NCBI GenBank assembly: GCA_018873225.1
Contig: JAEILZ010000002.1
Location: 6,076,001 to 6,140,000, forward strand
Direction of reading: 5' to 3'
Length of the DNA: 64,000 nucleotides
Source of the DNA: [Phialemoniopsis] sp. UDSM-2020
Lineage: Eukaryota; Ascomycota; Sordariomycetes; Thyridiales; Thyridiaceae
Shown: positions 13,101 through 24,432 of the stretch, piece by piece
How positions within the stretch are numbered: position 1 is the first letter of the stretch
How the letters are laid out: each line of letters begins with the position of its first letter
Notes under the pieces: model-generated
Database searches by the model: none
Told to the model about the DNA's origin: nothing
The model's input: the letters and a program-made list of their open reading frames with translations, nothing else
Translations under genes and position numbers: made by a program

Positions 13101-14590
13101 CCGGGGTTGCTTGGCAAAAACCTGGTGTTTCCCTGCTCGAGAAACGGGCTAAACTCCCATGTTCCTGATTTCCCTCTTGACTGGCATGAAGGAGTGCTCT
13201 ATTTTGGGGAGTTTAATCTCATTGCACACCACCACAATATCCCCTCCTTCTCATTCATGGGTTTACGATGAGGGGGGAAGCAAAAGGTGAGCACAAGCGA
13301 AGGGTCTATCGCGTTCTAGAAAGCGCCTCTTTCTTTGAATTGAGGCTACCAGAAGGACGGGTGTTTTGGGTGTGTTGCGAAAAGAGGATGACAGCCAAGC
13401 AAGCGATGACGATATCTGTCTCTGTGAGGGACCCCGTGGGTTACGGGAGTACGGCGGCAATGCTGCACAAGAACGTGTCAAGATCAGGTAGCCCACTAAT
13501 CTCGGTCGCAGGGCGCGGGTTGGCGGGCTTGTGGTGGCTGCATGCACCGCGCGGCCAGTAAGAGACCGGGATGCGCTAGGGTGGGCTCAGGGTGGACACC
13601 GCGGGTGTGCCCTATGACGTTATCCCCGGCGCCACGCCATTCAATCATGGTTGCAGGGGTGGGAGGGACATGAAGGGGGACCCCCCAAAGGACCCCGAAC
13701 ATGACTGACACATGCAGCAGCCCTGAGCAGTGGAATTGGGCGGTCCCCTGACGCCGCCTGCGCGTTAGGGGGACTCACTCATGACGGGTACCTGTAGCTC
13801 ACTGTCCCTTTCTGGAGCATTCTCAGGGGGCACTCCTGCTCTTGATACCAATTCAGCCCCGTTTCGGTGGGTTTCCATCTAGTTGCTACCTCGTAAGTGC
13901 CGTACTGGTAGGGGATGAGTCCAAGGACGAGGTGACCCAGCATCACGAGATCTGCTCCACGGCTCCGCTTAACTGTCGTTGTTGACGCCGCCACCACCGA
14001 TACCAAGTTGGGAATCACGGCCGTGCCGGGTCGCTCTGTGTGCGCGAAGGACGAGATGTTGGAAGAGGGACTGGAAAGCAGAGAGCGAGACGCGGCGTGA
14101 GCAGGCCCGGCTAGCATGCTCAAGAGTACATTGATATGTAGATATAATGATGTGCCCCCCAACCACATACAAGCAATTGCACGTCTCAAAAGAAGCAAAG
14201 AGTCGACTGATCCTCCCCCCCTGGGACTCCAGACTTCAGCTGCCCACTCGACACTCGAAGGAACCTCTTACAGCCACTCGGTCGCTGGGGATAGGCGAAG
14301 ATCCCCCCTGTGCTCCGTAGACTTTTAGCACTTTTGGGGGCGCCACTGCATGCATTTGCTGCACACAAGCAGAACCCCCCGTTTTTTTCTGGGGAAGCGA
14401 TGACGGCAGTGACGAAAGAGCGCATGCAAAGCGGACCAGCCAAAGCACCAAAGCACCAAAGCACCAAAAGCACCAAATCACCCCCCAAAACGCACCGACC
14501 GACCGGCCTCGTCCGTCTTTTTTCGTTTCCATTTTCTGGGACCGGCCGTTTTGACTGACTGACAGCCACTGCAGTCACATATACTTAGAC
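10154..14590. other. Gene-poor intergenic stretch (4.4 kb)
   Basis: No frame here has convincing protein features, and I could not assemble a spliced gene. Short repeats are present: a small TAGG tract near 12759-12773 and an AAAGCACC tract at 14442-14482. The 3' part may belong to the promoter of the downstream phosphatase. A non-coding transcript or an intron-rich orphan gene cannot be excluded. Confidence 0.4.
14442..14482. repeat. Short tandem repeat (AAAGCACC)n
   Basis: Five consecutive units of 8-9 bases: three perfect AAAGCACC, one with an extra A, and one with a G-to-T change. It lies about 1.3 kb upstream of the phosphatase start. Confidence 0.85.
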
Positions 14591-15747
14591 AAGAGGCATT
14601 GTTTCTCCGTCTGACGCAAAGGAGGGACAGAGTGCATGAAAGCTCTTCTTACTTGGACTCGAGCCTCGTCTTTGGATCCCTACTTCCTTTTCTTTTTACT
14701 ACGCCTAATCTCTCCGAGATCCATTCTCCTCTCATCTCGACTACCTACATCGCAAGTACTTAATTCACATTAAAGTGCGCCTCCAAAGGGGGAAACGGCC
14801 AGAAGGAGAAGAACGAAAAAAAACTGAAACCTCACCCGCCGCCTCGTCATTCCGGGAAAAGCGCTGATCTTTTCCCCATCTCACCACCAAATCCAAAAAC
14901 GACGAAGTCGACCGTCACCACCAAGAAACCGCGCCCACTCACACCTCGACCCCGTTTTTCCCTTGTTTTCCCACTATTGCGCGCCATTCCACGGCCAACT
15001 TGTTCCCTAGGGGGGTTCTAGAGCCCGCCTGCATCTGCACCATTCCCACCTCCTCTGCGACGCTACAACCTCGCTCCACGATCTTCCCACCCTTTGCAAC
15101 CTAACCTACTATTACTCCTATACTCGCCTTTTCTCTCTTTCTACTCTTCTCTACCCTACCCGCGCTAGACTGTTCCCCTCCCTTTAACCTATTTCTACCT
15201 CTGGACGAGGGGTCCGCACCTTCTTTCCCAAACGGTTCTTTTCTAGAGCTGTCTTCGCAGACTACCACCTTCACCTCCCTCTCGAGACCTGGTTTTCAAC
15301 TCTCGGATCTTTCTCCGGGGACTGATCTGCGACAACGATCACTTTGTGCGGAACGTACATAGTCTCGAGTTTAGAACGGTTTCCCGACCTGTTCTTGGTC
15401 AACGTGACTTGCGGAAGGACACCGACCCCCACGGCTCGATTCAGCGGAACTCGCCTCTCGCCCCTCGCCCCTTCCGATTCGAATTGCGCCTTTGAGAGGT
15501 GCCGTCTTTCTGAGTGCAGGACTCGAATTTCGATCTTGCTGGACTGGTTCCGTCTGCAGAATAGCTCTCCAACCCGAAATCGGACAGTGAAGGATAACAG
15601 GGCTCATCATTGGAGTGAAGATGTCGATGATATAATCGAAGACCAGCACCAAGCTGTCTTTCCAATCCCGAGAGGCCACCCTTTGCGCAGTTTGCAGTCG
15701 CTCCAACAAGCATTTACGAGAGCATACACTGCTCGCCGGGACCAAAT
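14591..15747 (+). promoter_or_regulatory. Long pyrimidine-rich promoter/5' leader of the phosphatase gene
   Basis: From about 14640 the plus strand becomes strongly C/T-rich (for example 14880-15260), as is common around fungal transcription starts and long 5' leaders. A further frame (15344-15796, non-ATG start) overlaps the phosphatase start in another frame and could act as an upstream ORF. Transcription start is not determined. Confidence 0.4.
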
Positions 15748-18700
15748 ATGGCCCCTGATTCAAGGAGTAACGACCGTTCGGTCCGTTACACAATGAAGAC
15801 GAGCCGGCCACCCGCCGTCTCCTCGCACTCATCACACTCCCACCACCATGGGCACCATGGCCATTCTCACACGAGTTCGCAGTCGTACCGCGCTTCCAAA
15901 TCGAGTACGCCCATGGCATCCCCGCGCATGCCCCATTCCGTAGGCCAGCCCTACCCGCCCAAGCTATCCCCAAGCGTATCAGCCGGTGTCGCGCGAGTTG
16001 CGCAGCAGGCCGCCACGCAAGACGCACGAACACCGAGTCCCAACTACTTTGGCCTCGCCGTCGAACCGAGCCTCGACCCGAGAGACTCTGCCGCCATGCC
16101 TAGCGGGAACTGGAGCCCGCCGACGTCATCGGTCAAGTCTTTCCAGGCCGCCATACCGCAACAGCTTCCTCTCGACGCGAACCCGGAATTCGAGGCCTTC
16201 AAGCGGCAGGCGGATGCCAATCGTGGCAAGACGGGGTTTCTCCTCGGCAGCTCATACCTGGCAGGAAACGCCCCTTCCACACCGCAACCACAACCGTCGG
16301 CGGCCGGTGGCTTCACGTTGAAACCGCCACGATTGACGAGGATGCCTACGCAGGGCAGTGAGGTGGTACCATCTGACTCTTCAACTTTCAAGCCTTCGGG
16401 CCTGGCGACCGTGAAGAGCAAAGTTGCCGAGAACAAGGATGCCACGACAGGGCGAATGGAGGTCGACGGCGATAACAACAGTCTTCATGATTCCGCCTAT
16501 GTGTCGTCGGATTCCAAGCGAAACTCTGAGGCGTCGTTGAACCCTCCATCGTTCTTCAATATGCCGCGATACGACTCTCCGGCGCAGTTTGAATCGACCA
16601 CGGACACGAGGACACAGCCTTCCAGGGTCGAGGACCGACACCCACGGCTTTCTGTGGTACAGGGGAAGAGTGACCCCCCTTCTCCTGAGCTTATTAGGAC
16701 CCATCGGGCAGATACCGTACCAGCAAAGCTCGAGGCCGGCGGCCCGCAGATGCTGAGCCCCTTGCAGCTCCGGAATATCTTGGATTCTCCTGCAAAGGAG
16801 AGCCTTCTGTTGTTGGATCTCCGTGTCGCCACCCACTACTCTGCATCGCGGATTCGTGGTGCCCTCAACTTGTGCATTCCTACCACGTTGCTGAAGCGTG
16901 CAACATTCAACTTGCAGAAGCTGCAGCAGACGTTTGCCGATGAGCAAGCTCAAGAAAGATTCGCCGCCTGGCAGGATATGCAGTACCTCGTCGTGTACGA
17001 CTCGAGCTCGTCAGACAAGCGAGATGCCGTCGCCCCCATGAACATGCTGAAGAAGTTTACCGGTGAGGGGTACGAGGGCCATGCCTGCATCCTGCGAGGC
17101 GGCTTCAACAGTTTCGCTGCCGCCCATCCCGACTTCATTGACCACAGCTCGACCGCCACTGGTCCTACCTCACCGCTGTTGTCCCTGAGCTCTGACGGCA
17201 AGAGGAGACCAAATATTGCACCCGTTATTGGCGGAGTGGCCCTACCTCAGGCTAGCAACAACCCCAACCCCTTCTTCTCGAACATCCGCCAGAATATGGA
17301 TCTTGCCGACGGCGTTGGGCAAATGGATGTTGCTGTTCCCACCCAGATGGATCCCTCAGGAATGCCCAAATGGTTGCGCGACGCCGCCGAGACTACTGAT
17401 CACGGCAAGAAGGTGTCTGATAACTTCCTGCATATTGAACTCAACGAACAATCGCGAATGAAGAACGCCTACTCCGTCTTTCACGTTGGGGCTGGAAGCG
17501 TTGGCGGCAGGAGGCCTTCCAACAACGTGCAGTTGTCTGGTATTGAGAAGGGTGTCAAGAACCGCTACAAGGACATCCTTCCTTTCGAGCATGCCAGAGT
17601 CAAGCTGCAGGGTCGCGCCGAAGGTGACTGTGACTACGTCAATGCCAGCCACGTCAAGGCAAGCAGGAGCAACAAGCGATATATCGCCAGCCAGGGTCCG
17701 CTGCCTGCTACCTTTGAAGTATGTGCCTAGCCCCTGTATGCTCTTGCGTCACGTCGAACCCCTACTAATCATTAATCTCTGCAGGACTTCTGGTCGGTCA
17801 TCTGGGACGAGGACGTTCGGGTCATTGTCATGCTTACTGCCGAGTCGGAAGGCGGACAGCTCAAATGTCATCCGTACTGGACCGGCAGAGAATACGGCTC
17901 CATCAAGCTGCGCCTGCTCAGCGAGAAGAAAGTGTCGCTTGATATCGACAAGCACCGCTCGAACTCAACCATCTCTAGCGTGTCTACGATGTCTAGCAAC
18001 CCGAGCACCACGCCTCTGGGCTCCACTCCTTCCGTCGCCGCCGAGATTGGCCGGCGTCGCGCCAACACCATCGTGAGCGGCACCCCGACACCCGTGCAGC
18101 CTGGCCTCAGTAGTGCCAGCAGCCACAACGAGACGCCGTTTGTCATCATCCGCAAGTTCGCCCTTAGCCACGACTCGCATCCCTTTGCGCCGATCCGAGA
18201 GATTACGCACCTGCACTACCCGTCTTGGCCTGACTTTGGTGCACCGGCCCAGCCGTCGCACCTTTTGGCTCTTGTCGAGCTGGCCAACGTCATGCAACGT
18301 TCCGCCCTGCCTCTTGACGTGCCTTCCGCGCTTGCGTCCGCCTCTGAGCACGGCTCGTTCTCGAGGTCCACGTCGTCACTGAGCACGGTTAGCAATCGGT
18401 CGAAGACGGATGCCATCCCAGTGACTTGGCACGATGAGCCTGAAGCGGATGCGCAGGCTAGGCCTATGCTTGTGCACTGTTCCGCCGGCTGCGGTAGGAC
18501 AGGCACCTTCTGCACTGTCGACAGTGTCATCGACATGCTCAAGCGGCAGCGGCTGCAGGCCGTCAAGCGAGCCAACGAGACGATCGCCGCAAGAGAACGC
18601 AAGATCCGCAAGACGCAGGCAATGCAGCAGGCTATCGACGACGACGGTGACGTCTCCATGGACGAGAGCATCTCGATGGCTCAGGATGACGAGATGGTCA

Positions 18701-19035
18701 GCCCAAGGAGCACCACGAAGTCCTTCTTCCCACCTGCGGACAATGAACGTCCTCAGATGTCCAACCACAGCTCAGACGAGACTGTCAAGGATGCGATGCC
18801 CTTCATCGATACACGCTGGCTCGAGGACGACTCCGTTGATCTCATTGCGAACACCGTGGAGGACTTCAGGACCCAGCGTCTGAGCATGGTGCAGTCCCTG
18901 CGGCAGTTTGTACTCTGCTACGAGACCGTCATGGAGTGGATCGCAAGGCTACAGGACCGCGCTGGCAATGGCACCCCGGGACCGAGGGGCCGCATGCGCA
19001 GTGGAAGCCTCCAGGTCGGACGACAGCTGAACTGA
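15748..19035 (+). CDS. Rhodanese/CDC25-like plus protein-tyrosine phosphatase (Pyp-type)
   Basis: Two exons, 15748..17718 and 17785..19035, with a 66-bp intron (GTATGT donor, CTAAT branch, GCAG acceptor, phase 0). The product is 1073 residues. The N-terminal third is disordered, including a His/Ser-rich stretch near residues 26-45. A rhodanese/CDC25-like domain spans about 335-475 (L-L-L-L-D-L-R start, active-site loop near C-I-L-R-G-G-F). The PTP domain spans about 560-1060 and shows Y-I-A-S-Q-G-P-L, the WPD loop (W805-P806-D807) and the P-loop [10 protein letters not shown] with catalytic C889 and R895. Ser/Thr-rich inserts interrupt it. The rhodanese-then-PTP order matches fungal Pyp1/Pyp2 phosphatases, which dephosphorylate stress MAP kinases such as Sty1/Hog1. 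Target MAPK is inferred. Confidence 0.9.
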
Positions 19036-19973
19036 ATCACTGCCCAACAATATCCATTATACCTAACTCTACAAACCAAAGCTGCATAGCAAAAAGCATG
19101 CATACGAGCGAGCGATGACTGCATTTATTATACTTCTTTTTTATACTCGAAACGCCTCTCTTGCATTACCCGACCGAAACAACCCTTGGAGGGGAAAACA
19201 CGGAAAAAGGAACGAGACAGTTTACGTACTTTACAAAGGGCGCCACGTGCCCGCATTAATTCTTCTGGCATACAACAATTAGGGACCTTAATGTTTTGTG
19301 TTTTGGACACGCGCGGAGTACATATGATCACGTTTTGCACGGTTAACGGATGGGACGGGAAACAACAGGATGGGGTTTCCGGAAGGGCGGGTTTGGCATC
19401 ATGGCGTTTTTGCTCTATTTGTGTTTTCCGTGTTCTCCTTCTCAGTCCAGAGCCCAAGTTCGGTTGGGCTGGCTGTTGTTACATTTGCGAAAACAAAAAG
19501 CTGCATACATACATATTTGGTGCATTTTGTCGAGAAGAGAGGATCCAAGTAAGATCCTCTCATATCCGGGATGGGACGGTATGGCATCATAGCATTGTTG
19601 CGCCTGTATCAATAGAACGTATTCGCTTGATGAAAATGAGGACTGGCATACGTGAATACTTTTGCGATTTCGAGTGCGACGATGTTACCGTCTATGATGC
19701 ATACCTAGAAATGTCGTCGGCTAAGACGCAGTGCATGTCAGGTGCCATGATCAAGCAAAAATCACCACAGAAGCCCAAGCTAGGAAGACGCTCTGGTGCG
19801 TGTAAGTTTTGGTATGGTATTATTGGTACAATGTTTACATGCTTTGCACACACACCACACGAATTCGCCAGTCTAATGCGGTCGTCACCATCCACGGCCT
19901 CGGGATGCTGACACGACCACAGCCATCCCCGTAATCCACTCTTCCAACCCAGCCCAACTCCCTCTCTGGACCT
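19036..19973. other. Convergent intergenic region
   Basis: Holds the 3' untranslated regions of the phosphatase (+) and RPT6 (-). A 241-codon frame at 19186-19911 (+) has no recognisable domain and uneven composition; I do not treat it as a gene. Confidence 0.45.
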
Positions 19974-21223
19974 CTACTTGAAGAACTTGGCCAGCGAGAC
20001 CTCCTTGTCGTCGTGCTTGTTGAGGATCTTGGCCGTGGCGAGCTCAAAGTCCTCCTGCGTGACGTGGACCCTCCTCTCGCGCAGGGCGTACATGCCGGCC
20101 TCGGTGCACACGCCCTTGAGCTCGGCGCCCGAGCAGCCGTTCATCTTCTCGGCGATCTTGGTCAGGTTGATGCCGCGCGTCAGGTTCATCTTGCGCGAGT
20201 GGATGCGCAGGATGTCGGCGCGGGCCTCGACCGACGGTGGGGGAAACTCGATCTTGCGGTCGATGCGGCCCGGCCGCAGGAGGGCCGGGTCGAGGATGTC
20301 GAGACGGTTGGTGGCCATGATGACCTTGATGTTCTTTGTGGGCTCGAAGCCGTCGAGCTGGTTCAGCAGCTCGAGCATGGTGCGCTGGACCTCGGAGTCG
20401 CCGCCCGACGATCCTTCGACGCGCGAGGAGCCGATCGAGTCGATCTCGTCCATGAAGATGATGGAGGGGGCGTGCTCGCGCGCCATGACGAACAGCTCGC
20501 GGACCATGCGGCTACCCTCACCAATGTACTTCTGCACCAGCTCGGAGCCCGACACGCGGATGAACTTGCAGTCGGCGTGGTGCGCCACCGCCCTCGCGAG
20601 CAGTGTCTTGCCGGTACCGGGCGGGCCATAGAGCAGGACGCCCTTGGGCTGGGCGATGCCGAGGGACTCGAAGAGCTCCGGGTGGTTGAGGCCGAGCTCG
20701 ATGACCTCCTTGATCTCCTTGATCTGCTGGTCGAGGCCGCCGATCATGTCGTAGGTCGAGTCGGGCACCTTTTCGACCATCATGAGGGAGACGAGGGGGT
20801 CGACGGAGGAAGGGAGCATCTTTTCGAGCTTGTACGAGTCGGAGAGGAGGGTGACGCGCTTGCCGACTGTGAGTTTTGCGATGTCGACATTATCTGAGAC
20901 GTCGACGACTGTGTTTTGTGTGAAAGCAGTGGTTAGAAACATGCAAGGGCACTCCTTCAAATGCGAGGATTGTAGGGACGAGACGAACCGTATTTGCCCT
21001 CCGGGTGCACCTTGACTAGCACCTTCTTCGTGCTCATGACCTTGACGACCTCGCCGACGTAGGAGCCCGGTTGTTGCAGCAGGCCGAGCTCTTCCCTCAG
21101 CAGGCGCACCCTCGAGTTGTAGTCGTTCCTCTGGGCCTCGAGGCGGCGGAGGACGGCCTGACCCTTGAGGATCTCGAGCTTCATCGCCTCGATCTTGTTG
21201 TTGTAGTAGCTGTCGAGCGCCAT
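19974..21223 (-). CDS. RPT6: 26S proteasome regulatory particle ATPase Rpt6
   Basis: Two minus-strand exons: 21223..20989 and 20908..19974. The 80-bp intron splits the codon that joins E-G-K-Y to V-V-D-V. The product is 389 residues, the usual Rpt6 length. The N-terminal coiled coil ([10 protein letters not shown]) and OB-fold (around P-G-S-Y-V-G-E-V) precede an AAA+ domain with Walker A (G-P-P-G-T-G-K-T), Walker B (I-I-F-M-D-E-I-D) and arginine-finger region (L-R-P-G-R-I-D-R). Rpt6 is one of six ATPases in the proteasome base ring that unfold substrates and gate the 20S core, in nucleus and cytosol. The match to Rpt6 rather than other Rpt subunits is clear from the N-terminus. Nothing odd was seen. 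Confidence 0.97.
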
Positions 21224-21880
21224 CTTGGAGGGATTGTGGTATTGATGGCGAGTTCGGGGTGGAAGGAGGGAGGAGGTAAGGAAGGGCTGCCTTTGGTGGC
21301 AATGTGGTCGTCACTTGCGAGGCCCTTATATCGGAGGGGGGTCAGGTTCTCGTGGGATGGCGCACTAAAGAGACTGATTTGATACTGAGGCCCACTGTCG
21401 CAAGAGTAGAGGTGTTAAACGTGGATGGTTTGTTGGGATGGAATTGGCCCAGAAATGGAAGTGCTCTCGTAGTGGACAGCGCCAGTTTGGAGGTCGGTCA
21501 TCACCAGTGCAGGCCGCCGTCGCTAACGCGTCCAAGCTCCAGAATCACGTGGAGCTGCAGGGAAGCTTGACGTCGGGCGGTGACAGCTGGCATGCTGAGG
21601 TCAGCAACCGACATCATCATCCCAATCATCAACATCATTCTCAAAGGCTTCAGAAATTTCGTGCTTTGAATTTTTTTTTCTTAATGAAGAAAAAGAAAAA
21701 AGAAACAGAGGAAAAAAAGAAAAGAGGCACCTATGGGAGTTTTGAAAAATACCATCGCTGCTGCGTCTGCAAGTTGGGTGCCCTAATATCATATCGTATC
21801 TGTCCTGTCAAGTCCCCGTGCCCATCTGCCAATACGACGCTCGCTCTTACCCCAACTGGAAACAAGCCTTCCCTACGCCA
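21224..21880. other. Intergenic region with A/T-rich homopurine tract
   Basis: Promoter side of RPT6 (-) and 3' flank of the F-box-like gene (-). An A/G-rich low-complexity tract follows a run of T at about 21669-21725. No gene seen. Confidence 0.45.
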
Positions 21881-23154
21881 CTAAAAGAGGCTTATAGGGA
21901 ATTCGTGTCTCATTGCACGGTCACTGGTATCAACCTCCTGCACCGACACGTTGCCGGTTCTAGCATCTCGAGAAGCAGTGTAGCAGGTGGAGGAGTGAGT
22001 CGTGATGCTGAACTGGATAAGTCCTGCCGCTTGCCGGCAAACATCCTTAACGAAATCGCGAGACATCCGAGGTACTTCCGCCCGGTTTTCCGAGCCCAGG
22101 GGGTGCTTGTAGAGATCGAGCCCTACTGCCAAGCGAGTGATCTTGGGACACTCTGCTAAAGCATCGATAATCTCATGTCCAAGCGACTCCTGATGATGAA
22201 GGTAGTGGAGGGTTAGTCATAGACAACGTGACGGATCTACCATAAAGCACATAATAGATGAGCAAGGGAAATACGTACGAGCTCTTCACTCTCCCAAATT
22301 TTCCACAAGATCACTCTTTGTATGGCCAAGCACTCAAGGTCAGGAAATTCTTCGCATGCCTGGTGGATGAAGTGGACTAGATGTGTGGTCCCGTTGTAAT
22401 TCGGAGGTTCGGGTAGTTCTCCGCTACCGAAGGGGTTTGTGGGACCTAGGACTCGCAATTTCTTCACCTTGAGCCCAAGTTGCAGAACACATTCGGTCCT
22501 CAAACTAGTTTGCAGAACATCGAATGAAATAAAATTATGTAGAAACTCGAAGTAGGACGGCTCAGTTGGCCACCAGCTCCTGCCCAGCTCGAGATTCTTG
22601 AGATGGAACGGTTCGCTCTGACTTAAGGCAAAAGCCAAGGCTGTGTCAGCCTGGATGCTCAGCCCGGCGGGATCAAGGACGAGACTGTCAAGCTTTGGTA
22701 ACAGACGGATGCTCTGAATGATCAGCTCGGATAGATCAAGACGATTGGCAGGGTTGCTCAAGGATGGCGCGGTGTTCACTGTGACCCCTGTGCAGCGGCG
22801 AGATCTCCTTGGCTGCTTCTTGACAGCAATGATCAAATGTCTCAATTCGATGTTAGTTTAGTGTGTTCAAGAGTTTTTTGAGATCACTCACTTAGTAGTG
22901 TCCTGTAGATGTTTTATGGCTCCACTTCTTGTCTCGGAGCAGAAAAGATTCAGCTTGGGATAGAGCTCTTCCTCAGTCCCTTGCAGAATCATGTGGGTGA
23001 ATAGCTCTTCGCGATAATTCTCGCAAAATTGCTTGTTGACGAGCGTGAGCGCGAACAAGCCCTTGGTGCTTCTGTCGACATACTTGGCGATCCTCAAGTG
23101 CAGCTCTGTTGGTAACGACTCGAATTTCGACATCGTGCGCTCCATTGTTTCCAT
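21881..23154 (-). CDS. F-box-like protein of unknown target
   Basis: Three minus-strand exons, 23154..22892, 22840..22279 and 22189..21881, give 377 residues. Introns are 51 bp (GTGAGT donor, CTAAC branch, GAG acceptor) and 89 bp (GTACGT donor, CAG acceptor), and both keep frame. Near the N-terminus, F-E-S-L-P-T-E-L-H-L-R-I-A-K-Y-V-D reads as an F-box, the Skp1-binding motif of SCF ubiquitin ligase adaptors. The rest has leucine-rich segments (L-D-S-L-V-L-D-P, L-K-N-L-E-L-G) like the degenerate leucine-rich repeats common in fungal F-box proteins. Start is uncertain: ATGs at 23154, 23145 and 23133 are all in frame, and the frame extends further upstream with non-protein-like sequence. Target unknown. 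Confidence 0.7.
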
Positions 23155-24432
23155 CGTGGAATGTTGCGCGTATGTGCTGTTGGCGATGGGACTTCTAACA
23201 GAGAGAGGGCGAGCGCATGGTGAGAAAGTCACGGAGAAGTGAAGACCGGAGTAGTAAAATTGACACACTGTCGAGCAGGAGAGAGACAGAAGGCGAAGTG
23301 CATCCAATGAAAAGTAGTGAAAGAGTAGTAGCGATGGTGAAGGTTGTCAAGCCTGTGTGAGGTTTGAGGCCGGGAGATCGGTGGTCATCGAGAAAAGGAG
23401 AATGAGGATTGGCGGATTTAGTAGGGAAGAATAAGCTAGAAGTTTGTGTCAGATTCACGCTAAGGGAGACTGTAAGGACCGAGCGAGAATAATTGATACC
23501 TACCGCAGTTATAATGTCGCTGGCCGAAGTGAGGGTGAGAAGCAAGTGAGTGAGTGGGAAGTCGAGTGAAGAAGTGATGTTGTCGAGGTCGGCGGCCTGG
23601 CTTTCTCTTAAGGATGCAGACATCGGCAACTGAGAAATTTGAAATTTACGTCTGATCGCTCCTAACTTCATTTAAGACGCACAAGAATCGTTCTCTTTGC
23701 AGAATCCAAGACTGGATTTCAATCCCACTATCCGCCCCAGACTCCCATGATCTGGAGAACCCATTGCCGCCTGTCTCTTCCCCTAGACCTGCGCCGCCTG
23801 AACAGAGGGCACGGCGGATGGTGCAAAATTATCGCCGTCAGCTCGTACTTGCCCAACTTCGAGTGCGAATTCAGCGAGATATTGCACATCTATCAGCTAC
23901 CTACTCTTTAGGTAGGCAGCTTGAAGAGCAAGAACATTGCGGATGTCAACATTGGATGGGCCAGAGCACAGCCTGGTAAGCCGGCGCGTTTAGCCCGCCT
24001 CTTACTGTTTTGAGAGGTTCCAGACCCGTGGTAAGGGGCAGCACTGCTCAGGCTCACCTTCCTCGGCGATCTGGTGACGTTATCGTGGGAGTGAGCCTCC
24101 GGAGGCCCCTCCGTCGGCGACTGTGATTGGTCCACGCTCGCTCACTATGCTCCGGCCAGCCTCCCTGTCCAAGAGACGGGAAGTAGGGGTGCAGGCGCCC
24201 ACGACGCTTAGGTGCATGTAATTCAGGCCGTTGTGCATTGAAGGCAAGTAGGTCCTAGATTCCAAGGTCGTTTGTGTGCCCTTCGCCTCGACTGCATCAC
24301 TACGACCAGTCCCCTTGCCTTCTTCAACGCGCCTCTCCCAGTGCATAAACCTGAATTTATCCCCTAGCACCAGCCTGTTCTTTTTTCAACATCTTCTGTC
24401 CAGATATCATCTTTCATCTCCCATCTCTCGCC
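23155..24432. other. Divergent promoter region
   Basis: Lies between the F-box-like gene (-) and the zinc-ribbon protein gene (+). A 71-codon plus-strand frame (23764-23979) includes a basic, helix-like stretch but has no clear start context or homologue I recognise. Otherwise nothing seen. Confidence 0.4.

Noticed and set aside
15344..15796. 150-codon frame overlapping the phosphatase start
   Set aside because: Lacks an ATG start and recognisable features; kept only as a possible upstream ORF in the leader.
20013..20897. 294-codon plus-strand frame opposite RPT6
   Set aside because: Antisense shadow produced by GC-biased third positions of RPT6.
23764..23979. 71-codon basic frame upstream of the zinc-ribbon gene
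   Set aside because: Looks somewhat helical but has no clear start, splice partner or family.
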